From: JAKPRU01 sp029568995 | GTDB taxonomy: Bacteria > Hinthialibacterota > Hinthialibacteria > Hinthialibacterales > JAKPRU01 | Length of the DNA: 64,000 nucleotides | Direction of reading: 5' to 3' | Assembly: GCA_035430965.1 (NCBI GenBank) | Contig: DAOMHQ010000002.1 | Span: 1 to 64,000, forward strand | Part shown: positions 26,896 through 33,417 of the stretch, in pieces | Layout of the letters: every line of letters starts with the position of its first letter | How positions within the stretch are numbered: position 1 is the first letter of the stretch | Position numbers and translations under genes: made by a program | The notes under the pieces: model-generated | Databases searched by the model: none | Told to the model about the DNA's origin: nothing | The model's input: only the letters and a program-made list of their open reading frames with translations

Positions 26896-27614
26896 TTCGG
26901 ACACTCCGTTCGGCGCAACAGGAAAGTAGAAGAATGATCCGGATTGGAACCTTTCTGTTTCCCGAAGATTCCTCCTGGTGGCGATCGGCTACCATGGAGG
27001 CGCTTTCGAAAGAGCGGCGCGAAATCGTGATCGAAGCCATTCTGTCCGATCCCGACAATCCAATCGCATTGCGAAGACAGATAGAGATATTCGAGCAGGA
27101 AGTCGAGCGCCTGGATCGCGGAGAGGCGGTCCTCTGCCTTCATCCCGGACGATTCTTCGAGGGTCGGCGACGCGAGTTGTCCGTTGTGCCGTCCCCGCGA
27201 GAAGATGCGGCTCGAATCTCCCTGAAGGTGCTGACGATTGACCGTTTTGAGCGCAGCGATGTGCTCCACCGCCTTAACGCGGATATATCGCCCCCGGGTA
27301 ATTCTCTTTACATCCTCAATCGCGGCAACCACTTGACGCCGCCGTTGTTTCAAGTTCAGCCGGAAGAGGCAATGACGGGATTCCGTATCGACATCGGTGC
27401 GGAAGTATTGAACTACAGCGGATCGTTGAACTCCGGGGACATACTCACAATTGATTGCGAACGGGGGATAGCCCTGTTGAACAGCGAAGAGAACGTCACA
27501 AATCTGGTAGATGAATTTCCCCGGCTTTCGAGCGGATGGATCACGGTAACTCTGCACAGTGAGGCTACTGTAGACGGTGCATGGGAAATTCAATATCGGG
27601 ATCTATGGGTGTGA
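26883..27614 (+). CDS. Distal-tail-like (Dit) structural protein
   Basis: The 243-residue protein starts at ATG 26883, overlapping the connector-like gene. An N-terminal helical part (residues about 30-85) is followed by beta-rich sequence. The C-terminal half (YSGSLNSGDILTIDCERG, LVDEFPRLSSGWITVTL) resembles the galectin-like C-terminal part of siphovirus Dit/tail proteins, where the phrase 'sGD.l.iD...F..L.pG.N' is typical. No tape measure precedes it, which is odd for a Dit. Tentative. Confidence 0.6.
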   Translation: MPALIRTLRSAQQESRRMIRIGTFLFPEDSSWWRSATMEALSKERREIVIEAILSDPDNPIALRRQIEIFEQEVERLDRGEAVLCLHPGRFFEGRRRELSVVPSPREDAARISLKVLTIDRFERSDVLHRLNADISPPGNSLYILNRGNHLTPPLFQVQPEEAMTGFRIDIGAEVLNYSGSLNSGDILTIDCERGIALLNSEENVTNLVDEFPRLSSGWITVTLHSEATVDGAWEIQYRDLWV

Positions 27615-27627
27615 ACGGAGGTCTGCA

Positions 27628-28569
27628 ATGTACCATTCTTATCGAGCGGCGGAACTGACGGATAGCCATTTCAGCGGTGTGGGGGCGGATCTCGCTGCGA
27701 TCAATGCGCTTGCGCAGATGCCTCTTCAATTGGAGGATGTCTACATCCGCAGCATGTATCTCTGCTCGGATCAGCCTTGCGAGACCGATTGGTCACAGTT
27801 TACCCCACCGGCGCTGGAACAGATTAGCCGCCTGGTCGTTGGGCAATCTGTGATCGGGGGGCACGACAGGCGTTCGCTCCCCCTGGCGCGGTTCTTCAAA
27901 GCGGCCGTTGTGCAAAAACCGGGGCCGGGTGGCGAGCCTTCGCATTGGGTGCAGGCTTGGTTCTATTGGCTGCGGAAGACCAGCGGGGCAACCGACCTCC
28001 TGTTGAACATCGACGGCGGCATTTACCGGGAGGTTTCCATTGCCTGGCGATATCGGCATTGGCGCTGCTCGATCTGCGGAAAAGAAGACGGGGTGTGCGG
28101 GCATCGTCCGGGCGAGCAGGTTGAGGATAGCCGATGTATTTGTCTTATTGATGAGGTAGTAGACGTCCTTGAAGGTTCGTTGGTCTACAAGGGCGCGGAT
28201 GAGGGAGCTGTCGTTGCCGGAGCGCGGAGCATCGCCGCCGATATGGATGATGAGGCGATTCTTTGCATCTGGCAAGACGGCAATCCGCTCTTCGATCTTC
28301 TCTACCGGGCGGAACTCCTCTCCGATGTGAGAGAGGCGACCCCGGAAGAATTGGCGGCTCTGCAGGGATCTGCAACCCATGTGTGGGTAGACGATCTGGA
28401 ACAGGCCGTCTCATGCGGCTGTGAGCCGCGCCATCTTTTATCGCTCGGTGGAGTCCTGGTCACCTGTCATGCTGACTCGGTTGCCTCTCGCATGATCGGT
28501 CTGCCGAATTTCCTCGTGACCAGCGAGGAGACGGAAGTCCCGGCATTGACAATCCAACGACTGGAGTAA
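27628..28569 (+). CDS. Phage structural protein with zinc motif and prohead-protease-like segment
   Basis: The 313-residue protein starts at ATG 27628, about 5 bases after CGGAGG. A putative zinc-binding motif C-x2-C-x6-C-x-H (CSICGKEDGVCGH) is preceded by REVSIAWRYRHW and followed by a VLEGSLVYKGADEGAV segment. This order of 'VSI', zinc motif and 'EGSLVYxGA' recurs in phage structural and XkdF-like proteins, in which a strand-Ser segment belongs to a protease. Catalytic residues cannot be assigned here. Role uncertain: structural, or capsid maturation. Confidence 0.6.
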   Translation: MYHSYRAAELTDSHFSGVGADLAAINALAQMPLQLEDVYIRSMYLCSDQPCETDWSQFTPPALEQISRLVVGQSVIGGHDRRSLPLARFFKAAVVQKPGPGGEPSHWVQAWFYWLRKTSGATDLLLNIDGGIYREVSIAWRYRHWRCSICGKEDGVCGHRPGEQVEDSRCICLIDEVVDVLEGSLVYKGADEGAVVAGARSIAADMDDEAILCIWQDGNPLFDLLYRAELLSDVREATPEELAALQGSATHVWVDDLEQAVSCGCEPRHLLSLGGVLVTCHADSVASRMIGLPNFLVTSEETEVPALTIQRLE

Positions 28570-28577
28570 AGAGTCCC

Positions 28578-29369
28578 ATGGCGAACTTGGGGAAATACGA
28601 CGCAACGCGAGAATCGCACAGTTCATCTTTGTTTATTTATGGTGAAGTTCCCGTATCTTCGGTGAAACTGAACCGCTGGAACGGAAATGTGGACGCCTCC
28701 CTGGAGGCTTTAAATCGTGCGATTTCCCGTCTCGTGAACCTGGATCGGAACGCCGTGTTGGACACCGGCTCCGGCGGATCGCTGAAGGTTATCGCTCAGC
28801 CGACTCCGAATATGACCGTGCGCATCCTGGCCGGGGTGGGAATCGTTCATCCTTACGTTGTTGCCAGAACTACAATTGAGACGCTTCCCGACGAAGGGAT
28901 GATTGAGCCTCCCGTCTCGGCTCCCCGCCTCGACGTCATCTACGTTTCCCAGGACGGTGAGGCCGCAATCGCAACCGGTACGGAAGGCGCATCGCCGGTC
29001 GCTCCCGCTATTCCGGCTGACACCGTGGCCCTGGCGGAAATCTATCTTCGTCCGGGATGCACCACCATCAAAGAAACGGACGATGGTGTGAACGGATACA
29101 TCACCGACCTTCGTGCTCTGGTGAGCGCCGGGCCGTCGCACCGTCATTCCGTGGACCGCACACCGCCGGAGATTCCTGACGGGGAGAATGTTCATTTCAG
29201 CACAGCTCTGCAGTTCCAATCGGGAACTCTGGAGGTGTTCCTGAACGGAGTCTTGCAGGCGGTTACCACAGATTACACAGAAGAAGAAGCCTGTCGGGGT
29301 TACGTCTTTCACGGTCCACCACCGACAGGTTCGATCATTCAACACCGATATCTCATCGAACAGGAGTAA
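28578..29369 (+). CDS. Baseplate- or tail-appendage-like protein
   Basis: This 263-residue protein starts at ATG 28578, nine bases after the preceding stop, with no strong ribosome site, so it is probably coupled. Residues 25-50 (VKLNRWNGNVDASLEALNRAI) and the later DVIYVSQDGEAAIATGTEGA and ADTVALAEIYLRPG motifs are of the type seen in phage baseplate and appendage proteins. The C-terminal part FSTALQFQSGTLEVFLNG is a beta-structure with a T-G-S-I-I-Q-H-R-Y end. Assignment by type and order. Confidence 0.62.
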   Translation: MANLGKYDATRESHSSSLFIYGEVPVSSVKLNRWNGNVDASLEALNRAISRLVNLDRNAVLDTGSGGSLKVIAQPTPNMTVRILAGVGIVHPYVVARTTIETLPDEGMIEPPVSAPRLDVIYVSQDGEAAIATGTEGASPVAPAIPADTVALAEIYLRPGCTTIKETDDGVNGYITDLRALVSAGPSHRHSVDRTPPEIPDGENVHFSTALQFQSGTLEVFLNGVLQAVTTDYTEEEACRGYVFHGPPPTGSIIQHRYLIEQE

Positions 29370-29375
29370 AGAATC

Positions 29376-29510
29376 ATGAATCCGTTTCTGCGTCGATTTC
29401 TCAAACTGCTCATCCCGCTCATTTTCAATTGTATCGAAGAAGCATTGAGTCAAAAGGTCAGCGAGGAAGGAAACCGAGAGAATAATGATGACAAACAGTC
29501 CGACAAGTAG
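29376..29510 (+). CDS. 44-residue amphipathic protein before the fibre gene
   Basis: ATG 29376 begins a short reading (MNPFLRRFLKLLIPLIFNCI..., then an acidic, Asn-rich tail ending NNDDKQSDK) with stop at 29508-29510. GGAGTAAAG lies 8 bases upstream. The first 22 residues can form a membrane-seeking amphipathic helix, like a small holin or a peptide. Its end overlaps the fibre gene start (29485) by 26 bases. Real coding is likely from overlap and ribosome site; function unknown. Confidence 0.5.
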   Translation: MNPFLRRFLKLLIPLIFNCIEEALSQKVSEEGNRENNDDKQSDK

Positions 29511-31809
29511 TCATTTCATTTCGTTGTGTGGAAAGGGCCGGTGCCTGGCGGTTATGCTATCGATTTGCGCGATTATTGGAGTGGCCCCGGTAATCATGGC
29601 GCGGACACTCATTCACCCCAGCCAGATTGAGGATGTCTATCTCCGAAACACCGGGGATGCCTCTACCGGCGACATCGTTGCGGCGACCTCGCAGGTGATG
29701 GCCGCCACATTGGTTGTGAATGGAAGCGACACTGCGGCAAGGATATTCCTGGCCGACGATGTCCAGGAAAAATTGTGGATTACGACCAACGGCTATGATA
29801 TCCGTATTGACCCGAACTATGGGGTCTCTCCGGAAGCCCCGGCCACTGCGTTTATTCAGCTGGGAACCACAGTCGGCTTTGATGATGTTCTCGGCGACAA
29901 AATCACGTTCTGGTCGCATTCGTACAAAATCGGCCTCTCCCCGTTCGACCTGGACGTTACCTCGGATCGAAATATCAAATTCCACTCCGACACGGCAGAG
30001 GATCTGTTTCAAATTCTGGGAGATGAAGGCGATATCGTGGCGAAAAACAACGTCACCGCGGGGGCGAGCATTTATGCCGTGACCGCATTTCGATTTGTTG
30101 AGCAACAACCCGGCGACAAAATCTACCTATATTATCCGAACTACAAAATCTCGATCTCGCCGAACGATCTCGATGTCTTCTCGGATCGCTATATCAGGTT
30201 CCATTCCGATACGAACGAGGATGCCATGGTTCTGGACGCCGATCCCGGCGACCTGACCGTGGAAGGCCGTATGAAAGCGCCAAGTGCCGTGTTCGGGGCG
30301 ACGGACGATCCTCCTGCGGGCTACTCGCTGGTGGCGGACAGCGCCTGGATCGGGAATCTGAATAGTACCGGCAGTTCGGATTTCGGATGGACTGTCTCCG
30401 GGAACAATGTACTCTCCAATGTCAGCGGGAATGTCGGGATCGCCACGTCCGAAACGAATGAGAAACTGACACTGGACGGCGTGCTAAGCCTGAGTAACCA
30501 GACCGTCGATCCGACAAGCAGTTCCCAGTACGGGAAGATCTTCTCAGCGCCCAGGCTGGTCGGACAAATCGCACCGTATACATCTCTGTTGCTGCATACG
30601 GACGGTGCCGACGGAGCGACTTCGTTCAGCGATAGCGCAATCTCCGCCCACGTCATGACAGCATACAATGGCGCTCAAACCGATACCGACGCGTTCAAGT
30701 TCGGAACGAGCAGCGCGAAGTTCGACGGGACGAACGATTACATCGACGCGCCGGATCACGCGGACTGGAACGTGGGAGGCGATGACTTCACCGTCGATTT
30801 CTGGTTCAAACGCGATGGCGGAACCGGCGCGTATCGGTATTTCTGTGGTCAGTACATTGACGCACCGGCGAACGGCGGCGTCTACCTGTTGATGCGAAAC
30901 ACCAATCTTGTTGAGGGGGGAATCTATTACGGAAGCTCTTACACCACCTTGCAGCATACTTCGGCGATCACGGACGCGAATTGGCACCATGTCGCTTTTT
31001 CTCGAAGCGGGGATTATTTGCGCCTGTTTGTGGACGGTGTCAATTCGGCTACCGCGACTGTCACGGGCGTGACAGTGAACAATTCTTCTTCCCGGTTTGC
31101 CGTGGGACGGATGGGCGAGTACAACCAGGACTATTGGAAAGGATGGATCGACGAATTCCGTTTCAGCAAGGGCATTGCCCGCTGGACAGAATCCTTTACA
31201 CCGCCGACCTCTCCCTATCCGGACGGGTATTTCGACACGAATGCGCTGTATTTTCTCGATGGGAATGGTCGAAGGTATCTGCTGTCGGCGTGGGAAGAAG
31301 ACGAATCGGGAATGCACTACCAGGGAGGATACCTCGGCCTCGGCACGGAGGAGCCGCAACGGGTCCTGGAAATCGGGGTAGGGCACGGCAACGCGCGTGC
31401 CGATGGCTGGGATGTCTGGAGCGCGGCGAAATTCAAGAAAGATATTGAGCCTCTGACTCCGGAGGATCGCTCGTCAATCCTTGGTGAATTGCAGAACGCC
31501 CCTCTCTGTTACTTCCGCTATAAGGGGGAACCGAATACTCACCGGAAACGGCTAGGTTATTTGGTTGAGCAGGCCCCTCAGTCCATCATCTCACCGGATG
31601 GTCTGTCCATCAGCCTGAGCGACGGACTCGGCTTGGCATTCGCCGCGCAGATGGCGCTTCTGGATCGGATTGACGCGCTGGAGCGGAGTCTCGTGGACGC
31701 CGGGATTCCACTTGCGACTCCGACCGCCACGCCTGCCCCGGCATTCACGCCGATGCCGACCGCAACGGCTACTCCCGTGAGTGCGACGCAGGAATCGGAG
31801 GGGAATTGA
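29485..31809 (+). CDS. Fibre-like protein with signal peptide, LamG domain, S74 chaperone and Pro/Thr tail
   Basis: The 774-residue protein starts at ATG 29485 (another ATG at 29488). Residues about 17-40 (CLAVMLSICAIIGVAPVIMA) look like a Sec signal, unusual for a phage tail fibre. Two related units of about 47 residues begin at 138 (DKITFWSHSYKIGLSPFDLD) and 211 (DKIYLYYPNYKISISPNDLD). A LamG/concanavalin-like domain spans about 405-570 (SAKFDGTNDYI ... WHHVAFSRSGDYLRLFVDG). An S74 intramolecular chaperone with FKKDIEPLTPEDR follows near 650-735, which normally self-cleaves after trimer folding. Residues 742-774 form a Thr/Pro tail like the linkers of host secreted proteins. Confidence 0.8.
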   Translation: MMTNSPTSSHFISLCGKGRCLAVMLSICAIIGVAPVIMARTLIHPSQIEDVYLRNTGDASTGDIVAATSQVMAATLVVNGSDTAARIFLADDVQEKLWITTNGYDIRIDPNYGVSPEAPATAFIQLGTTVGFDDVLGDKITFWSHSYKIGLSPFDLDVTSDRNIKFHSDTAEDLFQILGDEGDIVAKNNVTAGASIYAVTAFRFVEQQPGDKIYLYYPNYKISISPNDLDVFSDRYIRFHSDTNEDAMVLDADPGDLTVEGRMKAPSAVFGATDDPPAGYSLVADSAWIGNLNSTGSSDFGWTVSGNNVLSNVSGNVGIATSETNEKLTLDGVLSLSNQTVDPTSSSQYGKIFSAPRLVGQIAPYTSLLLHTDGADGATSFSDSAISAHVMTAYNGAQTDTDAFKFGTSSAKFDGTNDYIDAPDHADWNVGGDDFTVDFWFKRDGGTGAYRYFCGQYIDAPANGGVYLLMRNTNLVEGGIYYGSSYTTLQHTSAITDANWHHVAFSRSGDYLRLFVDGVNSATATVTGVTVNNSSSRFAVGRMGEYNQDYWKGWIDEFRFSKGIARWTESFTPPTSPYPDGYFDTNALYFLDGNGRRYLLSAWEEDESGMHYQGGYLGLGTEEPQRVLEIGVGHGNARADGWDVWSAAKFKKDIEPLTPEDRSSILGELQNAPLCYFRYKGEPNTHRKRLGYLVEQAPQSIISPDGLSISLSDGLGLAFAAQMALLDRIDALERSLVDAGIPLATPTATPAPAFTPMPTATATPVSATQESEGN

Positions 31810-32055
31810 ATGAACCGAAGGCCGACCTACAGCCCCGAATATGTGGAATTGCGCACGGCCATCGAGCATGTGACTGCGCGCGTGGAAGGCATCCAGATGT
31901 TGTTGCGCGATATCCAGCGCGATTTCGCGCGGACCGAATCCATGGTGTTGAAGAACCGAAGCGATATTGCGGCGATCAAAATCACAGCCTCGCTTCTCGG
32001 AGCCGCCGCCGGGGCATTTATCGGCCTGTTCGGGAAATCCTGGTGGCCCTTCTAA
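31810..32055 (+). CDS. XhlA-like coiled-coil membrane protein
   Basis: The 81-residue protein starts at ATG 31810 directly after the fibre stop. Residues about 10-50 form a heptad-like helix (LRTAIEHVTARVEGIQMLL), then NRSDIAAIKITASLLGAAAGAFIGLFG is a single membrane helix ending at KSWWPF. This plan is that of XhlA/hemolysin-type and DUF1515-like phage lysis accessory proteins. It lies near the M15 peptidase. Confidence 0.7.
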   Translation: MNRRPTYSPEYVELRTAIEHVTARVEGIQMLLRDIQRDFARTESMVLKNRSDIAAIKITASLLGAAAGAFIGLFGKSWWPF

Positions 32056-32099
32056 CCAACGGTCTTGTTGAAACACGAATATTCTCTGAGGAGACAAAG

Positions 32100-32261
32100 A
32101 TGGTTGATCCGAAAGGCGATCCCGCACTGACCTGCGAAGAGGAGGAGACCGGACGGATGTCTCTGTCTGCACCTCTCACCTCCGATGGAGCGATACCCGC
32201 GGTCGAGGTGACTGTCCGGTTCCCCGAGAACAGTGTGCATTTCGTCTATTTCCTTGCGTGA
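32100..32261 (+). CDS. Small 53-residue protein of the cluster
   Basis: ATG 32100 follows GAGGAG by 7 bases, a strong site. The product (MVDPKGDPALTCEEEETG..., ending HFVYFLA) is acidic and may form one beta strand pair. No family recognised. It precedes the BppU-like gene by 16 bases. Confidence 0.5.
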   Translation: MVDPKGDPALTCEEEETGRMSLSAPLTSDGAIPAVEVTVRFPENSVHFVYFLA

Positions 32262-32277
32262 TTGGAGAGTTCGAAAC

Positions 32278-32589
32278 ATGACCACGACCATTCTGTTGAC
32301 CCGAAACGATCACGGGATCCAGTTGCGATTCACCTGCCAGGACCATGAAGGCAATCCCATCGATCTCACAGACCGCGAGGTCCATTTTCTTCTGGAATCC
32401 GACGGGGAGATTCTGAACGCAGATCGGAGCCTGTGTGAGAACATCGACTCACCGGCAGGAAAGGCCGCTTATACAGTGGACGCCGCCGATACAGCCCAAG
32501 TGGGAATCCTGAAAGGCCGCCTGCGGCTGCAGAGTGAAAGCCTTCAGGTGGAGAATCTCGAACCGATTGCAGTCCGGGTGAAAGAATGA
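32278..32589 (+). CDS. BppU-like baseplate protein N-terminal domain
   Basis: The 103-residue beta-rich protein starts at ATG 32278 after GGAGAG. It reads IQLRFTCQDHEGNPIDLTDREVHFLL and ends LEPIAVRVKE. This resembles the Ig-like N-terminal domain of BppU/DUF2479 baseplate proteins, which anchors receptor-binding proteins. It is much shorter than whole BppU proteins. Its end overlaps the peptidase gene by 4 bases (ATGA). Confidence 0.65.
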   Translation: MTTTILLTRNDHGIQLRFTCQDHEGNPIDLTDREVHFLLESDGEILNADRSLCENIDSPAGKAAYTVDAADTAQVGILKGRLRLQSESLQVENLEPIAVRVKE

Positions 32590-33065
32590 GGCGCAACGAG
32601 ATCCGCCTGACAGAGCATTTCCTTCTCTCGGAATTTGAGGATAAAGCCACCGGGCTGGTGTGCATTCACCCCTTGTTGCCGCTGCGACTGGAGCAACTGC
32701 GCATCCGGCTGGGCACTCCGTTGCAGGTCACCTCTTCCTGTCGGACCTGGTCGGAACATCGGCGCATCTACCGGCAGCAATATGGTGAAAGGTGGGCGGA
32801 GGAGATCTGCCTTATGAGCCGTCATCTCCTCTGCGGCCCGGACGAAGAGGATTTTCAGAAATACCCCGTACTGCTGGAGCGACTCGGAGACCTGATGTAT
32901 CTACCTGTAAAATCAACTCTTACATGTTGTGCCGCCGACATTCGCCAACCAGCAAATATCCCTCCAGGAACCTTTGAAACCATCGCCCGTTCCCTCTTCG
33001 ATTTCGTGAAACCGTACCCTTGGGGACTTCATGTCGATCTGCGCCACACCTCGCTGGACAAGTAG
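32586..33065 (+). CDS. Peptidase M15-like cell wall endopeptidase (phage lysis type)
   Basis: The 159-residue protein overlaps the BppU-like gene. It starts LTEHFLLSEFEDKATG (helix and wall-binding-like segment), then SSCRTWSEHRRIY. The zinc ligands of the M15 fold fit His in MSRHLLC (near residue 79), Asp in CCAADIR (near 119) and His in GLHVDLR (near 148). Such enzymes cut the peptide stem of peptidoglycan. It ends the cluster. The His-to-Asp spacing is longer than usual because of an insertion, so activity is uncertain. Confidence 0.68.
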   Translation: MRRNEIRLTEHFLLSEFEDKATGLVCIHPLLPLRLEQLRIRLGTPLQVTSSCRTWSEHRRIYRQQYGERWAEEICLMSRHLLCGPDEEDFQKYPVLLERLGDLMYLPVKSTLTCCAADIRQPANIPPGTFETIARSLFDFVKPYPWGLHVDLRHTSLDK

Positions 33066-33195
33066 CCCGCAGAATCTCTTTTTGCCGTCCGAACCACCGC
33101 GATCTGACGGGAATCCGTCGTGATTCTATTGGAGGTTTTCGGACCTAAATCAAGTAAGCCAAGGTGGTTAGTTCCTCTTCTGCCAGATGTTCATT

Positions 33196-33243
33196 TTACA
33201 ACATATAGGTGACTGGACATAAAAAAAGCACGATATGTTGTAA
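33196..33243 (+). promoter_or_regulatory. Two putative NrdR boxes 32 bp apart upstream of nrdJ
   Basis: The 16-base sites are 33196-33211 (TTACAACATATAGGTG) and 33228-33243 (GCACGATATGTTGTAA). Part of them forms an exact inverted repeat, TTTTACAACATAT at 33194-33206 and its complement at 33233-33245. The NrdR consensus is ACACWATATATWGTGT; the second site matches at 11 of 16 bases, the first at about 9. The centre-to-centre distance of 32 bp (three helical turns) is the one NrdR sites use, and the downstream gene is a ribonucleotide reductase. Site identity is inferred from spacing, location and partial consensus. Confidence 0.6.
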
Positions 33244-33250
33244 AAAAAGC

Positions 33251-33279
33251 TTGACAGGCGGTCCGAGAACTCGTATGGT
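33251..33279 (+). promoter_or_regulatory. nrdJ: Putative sigma70-type promoter for nrdJ
   Basis: TTGACA (33251-33256) and TATGGT (33274-33279) are separated by 17 bases. It lies 8 bases after the second NrdR box and about 140 bases upstream of the GTG start. Confidence 0.6.
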
Positions 33280-33313
33280 GAAGTTCACCTGAAGATGGAC
33301 TGACTGTTTTTTG

Positions 33314-33343
33314 AACACACTCGGTGTGAGGGTGTGTTTTTTT
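33314..33343 (+). terminator. Terminator-like hairpin in the nrdJ leader (possible attenuator)
   Basis: AACACAC (33314-33320) pairs with GTGTGTT (33332-33338), and the 3' side runs into seven T (33337-33343). CACAC (33316-33320) can also pair with GTGTG (33324-33328), which would remove the first stem. It lies downstream of the -10 element, so it would sit in the leader. Confidence 0.45.
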
Positions 33344-33417
33344 CGCTTCTACTGCTCGTGGTGGCCGGCTCGCATTGCGGGCCGATAAATACGTGTTGAG
33401 GGATCGGAGAGAGAATC

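Larger units (their letters stand above)
24404..33065 (+). mobile_element. Phage-derived structural gene cluster without packaging or tail-tube genes
   Basis: Thirteen genes run in one direction with overlaps or short gaps: unknown coiled coil, decoration-like protein, major capsid protein, connector-like, distal-tail-like, zinc-motif structural protein, baseplate-like, a 44-residue protein, LamG/S74 fibre, XhlA-like, 53-residue protein, BppU-like and M15 peptidase. I see no terminase, portal, tape measure, tail tube, sheath, integrase, repressor or attachment repeats. Both flanks are cellular genes (GT2/ftsK and nrdJ). It could be a remnant of a siphovirus-like prophage or a domesticated particle operon. 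Codon use looks like that of the neighbours. Confidence 0.8.

Noticed and set aside
25480..26904. A 474-codon open reading on the minus strand over the capsid gene
   Set aside because: It is a mirror of a GC-rich, well-supported gene; no ribosome site or domain.
33246..33417. Cobalamin riboswitch upstream of B12-dependent nrdJ
   Set aside because: No B12-box (GCCACTG-type) or long structured leader is seen.
24246..33417. Attachment-site repeats flanking the phage-derived cluster
   Set aside because: No direct repeat longer than chance found by eye between 24246-24403 and 33066-33417, and no integrase.
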